DNA of 64,000 bases from Ecdyonurus torrentis (GCA_949318235.1 OX439129.1:32150470-32214469); one strand, 5' to 3'; positions 50,257-63,025 are shown, numbered from the stretch's first letter. A program made the numbers and translations. The notes: a model not told the origin generated them from the sequence alone.

Positions 50257-52176
50257 TTAATTGATTCTAATTGGTCTCCTTGCTCTAGGTGCTTTCTTAC
50301 ACAAGAAACCATGGAATGAATGACTACATTGTTTATCAGTATCTTCTGAAGGTCCACGTACGAATTGTGCTGGTAATAATTCATTTTGCTGTAAAGTTGG
50401 AGCTGGGACAGGTTCTTGCGGGGGAGGATCACGTTTAGGAGGTGCTACTCGTTGTGGATCTTGGAATGATGAGTCAGGGACCTGTGCTGGTTCTTCTGTT
50501 GTGGTTGTTGGAGGTTTAGTAGTGCGTGGGGTAGTAGGTCTGATTGTGGGTGGAGGGGGAGGCCTGGTTGGACGAGGTGTGGTTGTACTTGGAGGAGGAG
50601 AAGCTTTGGTTGTGGTGCGAAAAGCTGGTAATAAAAGTGAACCTTCGATATTTGAAGATGCAGGCTGTAATAGAATTTTTCTTGGTCGTGTAGGTTGACA
50701 TAAGAAACTATGAAAAGCGTGTTTACATTTATCATATTCTGGGACTTGAACTCTATTATTGACTGTATTTGCAGACGCTTGAATAATAGGTTTAGGTGGA
50801 ATAAAACCTGAAAAAACATCAGAGCTTGGAGCAGCTTCAATTCGAATAGGTGTGGTTAGACGTGTAGTCGGACGAGGGGTGGTAGTGGGACGAGGGGTGG
50901 TAGTGGGACGAGGGGTGGTAGTGGGACGAGGGGTGGTAGTTGGAGGTCTAGTTGGGCGAGGAGTGGTACTTGAAGGTCTAGTTGGGCGAAGAGTAGTGGT
51001 AGGAGAAGGTGAAGGTCTAATTGCAACAGCATCCAAAAAACTGTACTCTGGTACTTCCGGTTCTCTCGTGGTCGTAGTTGTTACAGGTTTAATTATAGCT
51101 GGGGATAAATTAGAAGCAGCAGGCTGTGATGGTGCTCTACCATAATTTCTACGTCTTGTACCTCTACCAGGTTGACATAAGTAACTATGGAAGGCATGTT
51201 GACAAGGATTTTGTCCCTTATAATGTTCTGGTTCAGCAGTTACAGATACGATTTGTTGCGGAGCAGCTAATAATTTTTTTATTGTAGTTCTAGGTGGTTG
51301 TGTTGTACGTGGTGGTTGAGTTGTGCTTGGTGGTTCTGGTTTGAAGAAAGTGGGGGAGTCAAATGACGCTTCAGGAACTTCAGGTTGAGGTGGAGGTGTG
51401 GTTGTAGTGATTCTAATAGTAGTAAGTTTTGTAGTAATCGGTCTTGGGCGTAGAGTAGTAGTAGTGGGTTTTTTAGTTGTACTTATAACCGGCTTATAAA
51501 ATGTAGGAGACTGGAATGACGCTTCTTGGACTTCAGGTTGTGGAGGTGGTGGTGGTGGTGGCAACGTTGTTGTAATTTTAATTTTTATTGGTGCAATAAA
51601 TGAATTTTCTCCTTTATAATTAGGTGGTAATTTTCCAGTAATTATTCTTCTTGATCCACTACGTCTACCAGGTTGACAAAGAAAACTGTGAAATGGATGT
51701 GAACATAATTCTATATCATGGGAATTACTTATCACTGGGTTTAAAACTGCTGCTTGAGCTTCTAATGGTGGACGTGTTGGTTTAGGACGTAAAAATACTG
51801 GATCTCCATTTGAACTGTCTCCAGAAATTATTGGCACGGGAGTTTCAGTTGTGGTTCTTAAAGTAGTCACCTTACGAGTTGTAGATGTCGTCGTGGTTAT
51901 AAATGTAGGGTCAAGAAATGAATTTTCTCCAGCGAATGGTGGATCATAAGATTGAGGTGGTTTTGTTGGCACGATTACAACATTTGATATTGCAGATCCG
52001 GCACTTTGAGGGGTATTAAATACTCGTGGACGTGGTGCTTTGTTACATAAAAAACTATGAAATGGATGTGCACAGTTGTCTTCAATTTGGCGTTTTTTTC
52101 TTAAGGGAATTCCATTAGAGATTTGCAGAGAAGACGAAAGTGTTAGCAGTACTAGAAGAAAGGCAGCTGGTCGTAT
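50257..52176 (-). CDS. Secreted Thr/Pro-rich protein with five C-x-H-x-F-H-x-[FY]-L-C modules; last exon, 5'-partial
   Basis: One 1920-nt exon, 639 residues, entered in phase 0 through the acceptor ctttttttttcag at 52177; stop TAA at 50259-50257. The initiator Met is in an unseen upstream exon, so the GTG at 51972 is not the start. Exon residues 3-20 are a signal-peptide core (AAFLLVLLTLSSSLQIS). RKKR at 26-29, a furin-type site, precedes Gln30. The cysteines form exactly five pairs, C-x8-C, at 35/44, 158/167, 325/334, 484/493 and 617/626, each C-[ASQK]-H-[PAS]-F-H-[SG]-[FY]-L-C followed by a basic tail (NKAPRPR, QPGRRSGSRR, QPGRGTRRR, QPTRPRK, KKAPRARR). Between them lie mucin-like T/P-rich linkers and a second recurring motif, ...E-x-SF-x-x-P... 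I recognise no family. A secreted matrix, cuticle or mucin-like protein is the cautious reading; a multi-peptide precursor is an alternative. Confidence 0.9.
   Translation of the reverse strand: MRPAAFLLVLLTLSSSLQISNGIPLRKKRQIEDNCAHPFHSFLCNKAPRPRVFNTPQSAGSAISNVVIVPTKPPQSYDPPFAGENSFLDPTFITTTTSTTRKVTTLRTTTETPVPIISGDSSNGDPVFLRPKPTRPPLEAQAAVLNPVISNSHDIELCSHPFHSFLCQPGRRSGSRRIITGKLPPNYKGENSFIAPIKIKITTTLPPPPPPPQPEVQEASFQSPTFYKPVISTTKKPTTTTLRPRPITTKLTTIRITTTTPPPQPEVPEASFDSPTFFKPEPPSTTQPPRTTQPPRTTIKKLLAAPQQIVSVTAEPEHYKGQNPCQHAFHSYLCQPGRGTRRRNYGRAPSQPAASNLSPAIIKPVTTTTTREPEVPEYSFLDAVAIRPSPSPTTTLRPTRPSSTTPRPTRPPTTTPRPTTTPRPTTTPRPTTTPRPTTRLTTPIRIEAAPSSDVFSGFIPPKPIIQASANTVNNRVQVPEYDKCKHAFHSFLCQPTRPRKILLQPASSNIEGSLLLPAFRTTTKASPPPSTTTPRPTRPPPPPTIRPTTPRTTKPPTTTTEEPAQVPDSSFQDPQRVAPPKRDPPPQEPVPAPTLQQNELLPAQFVRGPSEDTDKQCSHSFHGFLCKKAPRARRPIRIN
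50299..50328 (-). other. Cys module 5 (C-S-H-S-F-H-G-F-L-C)
   Basis: Fifth module, 13 residues before the C-terminus, followed by KKAPRARRPIRIN and the stop. Its KAPR tail echoes module 1, so the first and last modules resemble each other. Confidence 0.9.
50698..50727 (-). other. Cys module 4 (C-K-H-A-F-H-S-F-L-C)
   Basis: Fourth module, preceded by VPEYDK and followed by QPTRPRK. Confidence 0.9.
50871..50942 (-). repeat. 18-bp coding minisatellite (four units) in the Cys-repeat gene
   Basis: Four head-to-tail 18-bp units, the first three identical and the fourth with one change, encoding T-T-T-P-R-P each. The linker should be length-polymorphic. Confidence 0.9.
51175..51204 (-). other. Cys module 3 (C-Q-H-A-F-H-S-Y-L-C)
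   Basis: Third module, with Tyr replacing Phe at position 8, followed by QPGRGTRRRNYGR. Confidence 0.9.
51676..51705 (-). other. Cys module 2 (C-S-H-P-F-H-S-F-L-C)
   Basis: Second module, followed by QPGRRSGSRR; a Gly-Arg-Arg could be an amidation/cleavage signal if the protein is processed. Confidence 0.9.
52045..52074 (-). other. Cys module 1 (C-A-H-P-F-H-S-F-L-C)
   Basis: First C-x8-C module, five residues after the RKKR-Q site, so processing would leave it at the new N-terminus (Q-I-E-D-N-C...). Followed by NKAPRPR. Confidence 0.9.
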
Positions 52177-52349
52177 CTGAAAAAAAAAGGTAATATAAAT
52201 ATATTATAGAATATAAAAAGCATAACATCAGAAATTCGCTATCTCTTTGACCTGACTGTAATAGGTAAAATTTGTCTAAATATATTCTTTGTTCATACAC
52301 AATATAAAAAATAATATTTACGTATAAAAAGGAAATGATTTTATAAGAA

Positions 52350-52387
52350 TTACAAAAAAAAAAAAAGAAAGAAAAAAAGAAAAGAAA

Positions 52388-52419
<32 letters not shown>

Positions 52420-52436
52420 AGAAAAAGAAGAAGAAG
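52350..52436. repeat. A/G-only (polypurine) tract
   Basis: About 87 bases of A with scattered G and no pyrimidine, just upstream of the Cys-repeat exon; its complement is a long pyrimidine run on the coding strand. Confidence 0.9.
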
Positions 52437-54983
52437 CTTATCAATGAAATACATGGTATGCAAACTTTGTTTTCCTTGTGTACACTTTTTCCACTCTAAG
52501 TTTTATCATTTTTACATAATAACTATTTTCAAACTCATTTTAAGTGCATTTGTAAGTTTATTAAAAATAAATAAAACAACAATACTTATAAGTTTCTGCA
52601 TTTTAACGTCATGTATGCTTTTCATGTCATAGCATTAATTTAACTATCCTGTACTTTATTGTTAAACTTTAAAATTATACATTGTTAGAAAGAGCACCTG
52701 TTAAAAGTAAAACTTTGGCGTTATTTGTTTTCAGTGAATATAAAGTTTTTGCAACGTTATTTCTCAATAGAAAGAAAAAAAAAGACATAGAAACTACGAG
52801 TGTATGTCATTTAATGTCTGTATAAAAACATGTTGTGACCTAGAATAATATCATTTCTCTTACGTCATCATAATTTTTATTTTCTATTTCATAAAACATT
52901 TGAAATTAATGTTAGAACATAAAAAAAAATTAAATAAAATTAGTAATAAAATATTTATGAGTCATAAGATTAAAAAAATAAAAGTGTTATAAGTTTTTTA
53001 ATAAACATAAAAAATACAATTACAAAACATGTTACTATTTATTTAAAAAACAAAACTAATTTAAAAATATTGCTTTATGCAATTAACAAATTTGTTGATA
53101 AAATTAGAATTCTTTTGACAAATAAATACGTGGAATATGTCCAACTTGAAATCAATATGTACCAAATTGTATTTTGAACAATTAAAGAAAGAAATAGACC
53201 TGATGATCATATTTTTTTTTTTTGTATTTTCAATAATTTACTAACATTAAAATCTCAATTCTATTGCCGTTACAATGCATTATTTTTTATTTAAGAGACG
53301 CTTATTCATTCGTTTACATACAAATTTCCCGTATTTTCATTAAATTTAAGATTTTTTTATGTGTTTGTATTACAGTAATTTGTGTACTAGACAGTATTAA
53401 TTAGCTAAACTAAAAAACTACGTTAGCAAAAAGCTATTCACCATGTTACATTATCAAAAATAACTATTTTGGTCTCTATTTTTTTATAGTGAGTAATTTT
53501 CTGTTGCCATATTATTTTGTTGAATACAGCATACATTCCACTTAAATTACTTTAATCAGATCAAATAGTCTTGAACAAATATTACATTTGAATTAAATTA
53601 TCTTTTTTTTATGAAATTATGAATTAGTAATTTACTATTTGTGTTATATTAATAAATTTTAATTTATACAAAGGAAAGTTAATATTATATAATTATATAT
53701 AATAATAATAATAATTTGAAAAACAATATAATATCTATGAAATTTTAAGGCGGAAAATTAGGTACTACGGGATTTGACTAAAAAGTTGTAAGAAATTTTG
53801 CACAATGATACATTAGGATAAGGTAAGTTAAAATTTGTAAAAATTATGAGGGGTTACCATGCTAAATTTGAAATTATGATTGTTTGAAGTTTTAGTTCTA
53901 TAAGAGCCCATGTTAATTTCAATAGTAATTTTCTCTTTTATCTAATGGTCACGGGCTCTGAAAATTTTATCATCTGTTACTATTAACTTTCATATTACAT
54001 CATAAAGTTTGGAAGTTTTCTTTTTTTATTTTGAGATATGAGCCATCTGATTACAACCCTTAAGTAAAATCTCTCTCTTTTATTTATTATTACTATTAAT
54101 ATTTTTTATATTTTGAAACCAGAAAAAGACACCTTAGGAGATGGTTTTTATCTACTGAGGACAACAAAACTCTTTTTAAAATTTCTTCGTATATATAAAC
54201 AAAAGAAGTTTTTTTTTTCTTTCTTTAGAAACACACACTGTGCTTACTTTAAGTACTGTGTACTGGAACATTTGCTTGTTAGTTATAATCTTTAAAGATT
54301 AAAAATTTACCTGTACCTAACATAATATATAAAAATCTTCAATATAATGTAATAACTTTATTGCATCATAATGTTTTACGATTTATTTACTTAAATGGCA
54401 ATCTATTTAAATAAACCTCATAAAAAACATATACTATCTCTTTAAAGAAAGGGACGTAAAAATAATAATAATAATATACACAAAATAAAGTGACCCTAAT
54501 TTATGCATAAGTTTATAAAGTTTCGTATCCGCCTACATTAGTTCTGTGATTTATGTTACGTATTGTATTCCATATGTCTTGTTCTTTTGACTTTTAGTCT
54601 TTAATCATAAACTTTCGACTTTTTATCTTTATTGTAATGACCTAAACAATAAATGCGAGACTTTAATTATTTTACAAGAATTTAGAAACAAATTAGATTC
54701 ATATAATAACTGCTAATATTCTAATATTAAAGAAATCAATTAAAATCCTCAAAATTAGTTTTTTTTCCATCTAATGAAAATTGTTAGCTAAATCTATAAA
54801 TTACAAAGTAGTATATTAATGTTACACTTTTTCTTCTGTCTGTCTCTGTCGCATGCTTGCATAATATGCTCACTCATTGACTCTTTGTTTCATTAAACAT
54901 TGTAAGAAGGTAAATTACGTATAATATAAAATAGGCAATATTAATTTTGATGTTGTAGTGTATTAATATTATTTCTCGTTCAA

Positions 54984-54985
<2 letters not shown>

Positions 54986-55028
<43 letters not shown>
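54986..55028. repeat. Poly(T) tract, 43 bp
   Basis: Uninterrupted T run followed by gcag. Confidence 0.95.
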
Positions 55029-55030
<2 letters not shown>

Positions 55031-55246
55031 AGACTCACTGTATTAGGTAATTAGTTTTACTGCTTCTGACTTTCATTAAAAAAACTGCAAGTTTAATAAA
55101 CAAAAGTTAATTAAAACTATAATGAATGTTAAAAGAGAAAAAAATAATTCATAGAAAAAGTATACGATGCTTGACCTACTAGTGTTGATTACAGATGGCA
55201 TAAAAAATAATAAGATAATGTACTCACATCACTCATATCAAAGTAA

Positions 55247-55249
55247 CAT

Positions 55250-55291
<42 letters not shown>

Positions 55292-55293
55292 AT

Positions 55294-55385
<92 letters not shown>
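55247..55385. repeat. (AT)n array with phase slips
   Basis: TA repeats broken by several AATATA/TTATAT junctions, giving nested palindromes at 55255-55305. Confidence 0.93.
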
Positions 55386-55390
<5 letters not shown>

Positions 55391-55883
55391 ATATATTTTA
55401 TTATTTAAATATGAATAGCATTAATTTTATAAAGACAATTGTTGTAATAAAGAGATGAGCCAAACCCTTATATTGAAGTACACCCATAATATATACAATA
55501 TAGAATATAAAGAGAAAGCACTTTGCTTCATCGCAATACATTTACATAAATTTTACAGGCAAACTGTTTCGATTTTACGATAACACAACGAGTTACTCCT
55601 CATTGAAATAAAATTTTTAGTAGCAGTGAAAAGAATATTGTATCGAGAGACCATGTGCTGTATTTTATGAACAAGATGAGCACTTTAATTTATTTTTGTG
55701 TTTTATATTCTGAAGTCAACATTATGTAACTATATAACGAAACAAGATACTTTTTTTTTATTGACGGTTATTGTATTTACGAACATGTTACTTGGTTACA
55801 AAAAGGTTGTAGCATTTATGTTTTATAGTCAAATTACTACCAAAAAAAGTGAACTTTTAATACTTAAGCAATTTGCTGTTATT

Positions 55884-55924
<41 letters not shown>

Positions 55925-56937
55925 ACTTTACATTATGTTACCTATTATGTTACCAAAAGCAAATACATATTGTCAAAATAAGCTGATTTTTTGTTGCAAA
56001 ACTACTTCTAATAATAAGATTCAGAAAAATTTCTAATTAAATAAAATCTCTTTTTTATTAGGTCACCAATATTATTATTATTACCACGGGAAGTTCGAAT
56101 TATATACTTAAATTGAAGAAGACCAAACTTGGAAATTCTAACAAAACACATAAGAATGGAAATTATATATAAGCTGATCCAATTTGAACTGTAAGAAAAT
56201 ATGAAAAAATGAACAAGAAATAAGATTCATTATATTGACTAAGGCAGTTCATAGCAGACGTTGCAACAAGCGTTGGTCTTCTCATTTACTGTGGTATGTA
56301 TTATATTATACAAACTGCAATAATATGTACATAAAATATAACAATTGGTTTAGTTTAAGAAAAAATAATCTAAATGTTCCTAAAGGTTCCATAAGTAATA
56401 AGTATCCGTATTGGATGGAAATGTATTTCAATAAGAATGTCATTTCTGTATATTCATCAATTTTCTTTTGATAAAAAAGGAAGTCTAAATTTTATTGAGC
56501 ACGTCTCTCAATTATATTTTAGAAACGTATTCATATTATTTTACCTATTTAATAAAGAAAATAATAGCAAGATGTCGTTAAAATATGCATTAACGTATGT
56601 ATATGTCTTCAGGGTATATAATTTCTTTCTTTGCTTCATTTTCATATTATTCGTACAATTTATATAATATGACTAGTTTAAATATTTCATGCCTATCAAT
56701 TATTCACCATTATACTCTGAATATATTTGTCACAAATGATGATCATTGTACTTTTTTTTTTTATCAATAATCGGAAGCAATTAATATACTGAACTAGGAA
56801 AAATTGTGTAATATAAAATTGTTCATAAATGTTTCATGTAGAAACGACTGGATATAAAGGGGACAACATCATCAATCCTTATAAACCTTATGATAAAAAC
56901 AGCTAAAATTTTGTTTATCTCAATTTCGATGGTTTGC

Positions 56938-57545
<608 letters not shown>

Positions 57546-57778
57546 TTTTTCAACATTAGGAAATATTAATTATTATTATAAGGTTTTTGCAAGTGATGGT
57601 GTATTGAATTAAAATGTGTGATCAATACAGGTCTACAAAAAAAAATAATAATAATAAATAAAAAAAGAATAAATAAATAATAATAATAATAAATATTCAG
57701 ATCAAGCGTCTAAAAATTACGTTCAATAAAAACTGCCTTTTTCAATAAGTTCTTAAAATAAAAATTAAAAAACTAAAA

Positions 57779-57814
<36 letters not shown>

Positions 57815-58199
57815 TGGTAAATGTAAACATCGTAATTTATACGGACAAAAGATTTCATAAAAAGAATATTTTCTTTTAAACTATAAACCTTCAGATTTTG
57901 TTTATATAAGCCAAAATTATATAAAAAAGAGTTAATCAAAGTGCTTTTATTTTGTATTCAGTGTTAAGTAACGCTTTGCATTGGTTAAAAACTTCTACTT
58001 CAAAAGTTTTCTTAGCAAAGTCTCTTCATTAGTAATGAAAGCATTTAATTTTCTTTCTCCATAAAATAACTGAAAATTGTTTTTATGTACAACTTTTTAC
58101 ATTTAATGAATGTTTCTTTATGAATAAATGTACATTTTTCTAATTAAAAGCTGTATATTTTGTGGCTCTGAATTACATAATATTTTTATAACTTTTATA

Positions 58200-58475
58200 T
58201 CCTAAGGACACCAGTCACCGGACAAATATTCAAAATTTCAATTTATGTAACTTCAAATAATTTAGGAATTCCAGAAAATAGGATTGCCAAATCCTCATAC
58301 ACCTCTCGAATGCTTTGCGTCGTCATGAAATGCATGTAAACATGCATCGTGCAACGTGTTGCGCTCTCAAACTTCACGTACGCACCCAGCAGTGACTCGA
58401 ACCTATACTCGGTGAGGAGTACAGAGTTACAAATCAGCTTCCTTCACCACTCGGCTATAACAGCTCGGTTAATGT
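58200..58475 (-). mobile_element. tRNA-derived SINE with long-variable-arm (Ser/Leu-type) head
   Basis: On the minus strand from about 58474: TATAGCCGAGTGGTGAAGG (A-box-like, 58457-58441), an anticodon-arm-like stretch, a variable-arm-like TACTCCTCACCGAGTA, then GGTTCGAGTCA (B box, 58403-58393) and CTGCTGGGT. The order and spacing match tRNA-Ser/Leu genes, but the stems are degraded. An unrelated body of about 180 bases follows and is locally GC-rich. The 3' limit is uncertain. Confidence 0.75.
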
Positions 58476-60912
58476 AAATATAGACATTGAATTAAGTATA
58501 TAACTTACTTTCACGTAGTTATGGTGAATATTACCATATTTAGTTAGGATCGTTTCATAAAATAAGTAATAAAAGTAATTAATCATTCAAGATCACTTAC
58601 AAACACAAACTTTCATCTCTATATAGGTTGCCATTTAAAATTATGATAAAAATATTTATACACATTTTTTGGTGAACTTTATTATGTATTCCAGCATTGA
58701 CTTTGTAAATCTAGAGTATCGTACCGTATCGTAATATAGTATAGTATCGGGGCCTTGTAAAAAGTATGTGTGTGTGCTCATCCTTTTTTTAACTGTGCAA
58801 ATAAGATTTTCTTTTAATGTACGTATTTCCCATAATTAACAATAAAAGTAAAAATAATAAATATACATAATGAAATTAAAAATAAGGGCGTATATTTGTT
58901 TTTAATTCATTAAAATATTAATTAGGTGCAAGCTTGTTTTTGGATGAATAAATAAATAAATTTTGAAAATATTTATTTATTTAAAAATAATTTCTAGGAA
59001 ATTATATAATTTACCCACATTCAAAATCGAAAATAAAAAAGTACGGATAGTGGAACTTGAAATATAAAATAACAAAAATTATGAAGACTATAGTTAGAAA
59101 ACAAATTTAAATTTAATTAAAATAAACATGGTAGAATACTCTTAAGTAAACATATTTAATGCATAAGATAATGGAATCAAACTTATATATTAATTAAGTG
59201 GCTTTTTGATGCTTATTTGTCTTCTAGTTTGAAAAAATACAATAAACCGTTTTTAAAAGTTTTACATATACTGTCGTTGTAGGATGAAAAATAAAGAGAC
59301 GAGAGATTTCTGAAATTCGGTCGTGAAAAATAGGTTTAAAAACCATTATAGAATTGAAAATCTTTTCTTTTTTTTTATAAATATAAGGAAGTGTTTTTGA
59401 TCCCCTTTCCCAAAGAAACATTTCATTTGATTATTATTATTTTTTTCCAAATCACATTTATTGAAGCACAGCAGCTATAAAAACTTTGAGATTAAAGTTT
59501 ATGGAGCAATTTGTCTTTTATTTTGATAATGTTGTATGAATTAAGTTTAAAAATTAAACTGAGAATAATTTTTTTAACTAAATATTTATAATATGAAAAG
59601 TACTTTATTTATGTATGAAGCGAGCTTCAGTATGTTAAAATATATAATTCTCACATCAAAAAGAATACAAAAATAACATTTCAAGTGATTGAATTCTGTT
59701 AATTTTAACTCACAGTTTATATATATGTGACAGAAATTAAAATTTTGAGTAAATTAAGTAAATTTTGTCTGTTTTTCTTTGAAACACCAAATAAAATTTA
59801 GTACTTTGACATTTTTACATTATAATATTTATATCTTAAGTGTTAATAGAAACTTATCATAATATTTATAGAATAAATTTATGACTTTATTTGTGAGTAT
59901 ATTCAGTGACATTTTATATCCAATTTTGTATATAAAACCATTAAATTTATGCTATTTATATTATTACTTTTGCTATTTATTAATGTAAGTGTATGATGTC
60001 TTAACAGAGATTATAAAAAAAAAAAAAAAATATTATACACTTGTATATATTATAGGCTATGCTGCGCAATATGTTCTTATTATTGAAAGAAATCATAAAT
60101 AAAGGTATAATAGGCAACCTGTGTATATTTGTTCAAAATAAAAATAATAATAAATGATACGAGGTGGTGAAAATGTATAATTATATTTTTTTATAAATTA
60201 ACGTCCATATTTTGAAAAAATGGAAAATATTTTTGTTTAGTCTATATTTAAATGTATAATGAATTTTGGCAACACAGAAGCACAAGCTGGAATGTGTAAA
60301 AATTATTTTTAAAAAACTTGATTTTTTTATATATAATTATTAGTAGTTATTTATTTTTATTATAATATATACTTCTGTATTTGAGAAGAAATATATAGTA
60401 TAGTACAGTATACAGTACAGTATAGTTAGTATACAGTAGTACAGGTGAAAATTTGAATTATGAATTTATTTGTGAAACTCAATATTTATAAAATCATACG
60501 AAAGTCATTTATAACTCCTACGAAATAAAATAAAACAAATAAAATCATATATTTATAGAACATAACCATTTCATATTATAAATGGAAGAAATAAATTACA
60601 TAAATAATCTATCTGTATGTTGCAGTGAATAATTACTACGAGATTAAATCATCATTTATACAGAATTAAAATTCCATAATATTATATTTTGTACAACTCA
60701 ATATTTTTGCAATGAAGCAACATTGTAAAATCTTTGAATTGTTTCTGTTAAAAATTGTGTCCATAATAAACTAAAAAAAAAAAAGCAAAAAAAATACAAT
60801 TTTGTAAATTACTGTATGCATACATTAGCATTATGATGTCAATAAATTAGCTAAAATCAACCTTGTTCGGCCTTCGTCTTGAATTTTCTTATGTACGTAT
60901 ATTAACTATTAA

Positions 60913-61241
60913 AGGAATAGACCAGAAGAAAACATAAGCATTTATATCACAAAACACTTGATGGGACTTACATAAATAACTTTAGTTTGTCTCAAAACCC
61001 AACTGTAACTCCGAAACAGTGATCAGAAAATTTTGACTTCTGCAACCCGCATAAAATTTTAACTAATTTTTATATGTTTCTGACGTCAGAAACATGAAAA
61101 GGCACGCAAATTGCATACTTTACAGTATTTTCACACTCTCTCGTGGGTATACATTAGCATTCTGGTAAAAATTGTCATCAGTTTTGAAGATCCCATGTTT
61201 ATTCATTAAAAATCACATGTTGTTTCATGTGGTCTATGGCT
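60913..61241 (+). mobile_element. TTAA MITE, family T1 copy 2 (329 bp, best preserved)
   Basis: Exact TTAA at both ends (60909-60912, 61242-61245). Termini AGGAATAGACCA and, complemented, AGCCATAGACCA form a 12-bp inverted repeat with two mismatches. The interior has a perfect 18-bp palindrome GTTTCTGACGTCAGAAAC at 61076-61093. No ORF of note. Confidence 0.88.
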
Positions 61242-62019
61242 TTAAGCCTGTAATATTTGTTTTGTGCGGTAAAGCAAAAAATTATATTATAAGTATACTC
61301 CCTAAAGTGTCTACCAAGTTTATATTAGTATATAATGTGATGAAGTTGAAAATATTAATGAATAGTATTTAAAATAAAAAATACTACTCATTGAATAAAT
61401 CATAAACTCAAGTATATTTTTTATAATTTAAAAATGAATTAGAAATTAGTAGGAGATAAAAGTCTTTACCATTTATATGTTTGCACTACATTATATTCTA
61501 AAAAGTCTTTAAGTCTTTCTGTACAGCAGTAGTAAAAGTTTTATAGTATATATTTATATAGTAATGTAGAATGTAATTACTATTAATACTAACATGTCAA
61601 TATAAACAAATAGTAATCCTACGAGATACATGTTAGTTATTGCAAAAGTTTTTGTTCGGAAAGTTTTAACTTTTAATTTTGAACACATGCAAGAAATATT
61701 TATATTTAATCCAACACCTACTACTATAGTTCTACAAAATAATTACACATGCTATTTAAATAAAATTATCAATTTTACGATATATAAGACACACCAGTGA
61801 CACCACAAGTATTGAAAATCAATAACATCTACGATTACTATGTAAAAGCCATGAGGAAAAAAAAGGGGAAAAAAAAAAAAAAAAAAAAAAGCTTATGAAT
61901 AAAGTTTTTATCTTTATTTATCATTCATTCACATCAACTGTATATTTTAAAAAAAAGAGGATATTTACATAAAATATCATATTTTAATTAAACTTTCAAA
62001 CCTTTGTTAGTAAAGTTCA

Positions 62020-62076
<57 letters not shown>

Positions 62077-63025
62077 AATTTTTTGATCATAAAAAGAGTG
62101 CTTTTAAATGAGCTGCTAAAATAGGGGGGGGGGGGAGAATAAAGTCTTGCTATCACCACAATATGATGAGAAAAGTTGAGCTTAAGTACACACGATTGTG
62201 ATAATATATTTTTTGTACCAATCAACAATACAGCAATTATTGGATATGAGAGTAATTAGTATTTTCTAGGGACTTAAAGTTGAGCTAGCGTTGGCTTTAC
62301 CAAACAAGCTATATAGTATACATTGTATTTCCTGTTTTCCTCGTAATTGTTTTCCTCGTATTGAAAAATCAAAAAATATATTTATTTTTATGTTTGTTAT
62401 TTTATACTAATTCTTATTTTACGTTTTTTATTCAAATAATTTTTAACATTTGTACATTAACATGGATGGATTCATAAATTTAATTGGAATATAAAAACAT
62501 TATATTTTATATTGCATTAGCACATTATTGTGAGCTAGTTGATAAAGTTTAAAACTACCTTCATAGCACACAGTTTGATTCTGTTTTTTCAACTATACAG
62601 GTTGACAAAGTTAATAATTTTATTACACATGATAAAACCGTCAAACAAAATATAGTTTATCTCCATAATGTTATAAATTATTCAACGTTAACGTATATAA
62701 ACTGCTGGGGTTTAAAAGGTACTATACAAGAGAATAATTTATTATAATATTTTTGTTGTTATTACTTTCAGACGGAAGCTTTTTGCTATAATTTACACCG
62801 ACTAAAAAAAAGATATCATATGATGTAAATTATGACAAAAATATAATAGTTATTACAGTAGCACACCTAATAATAATCATAATTTTATTTAAGAAACATA
62901 CACGGCTATTTCAGTCATATTACATGTTCTTAACCAGAATATTACAACATTAATTTAACTCTAAGAACAATGAAATTAAAAATAAAATGCATTTATAATT
63001 GCCTCACCTTTAAAAAAATACTTAA

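Noticed and set aside
50445..50840. Minus-strand 131-codon frame overlapping the Cys-module exon
   Set aside because: Shifted-frame shadow of the real frame, whose repeat and cysteine pattern is clearly the selected one.
50501..51145. Val/Gly-rich open frames on the plus strand opposite the Cys-module gene
   Set aside because: Antisense shadows of Thr/Pro codons; no splice or start support.
58393..58457. Functional tRNA-Ser/Leu gene
   Set aside because: A and B boxes are present, but acceptor and anticodon stems do not pair cleanly and a non-tRNA body follows; a SINE fits better.
60405..60445. GTATACAGTACAGTATAG-type patch (also TACTATA-rich at 40408-40490)
   Set aside because: Simple short-period repeats with local palindromes; no further structure.
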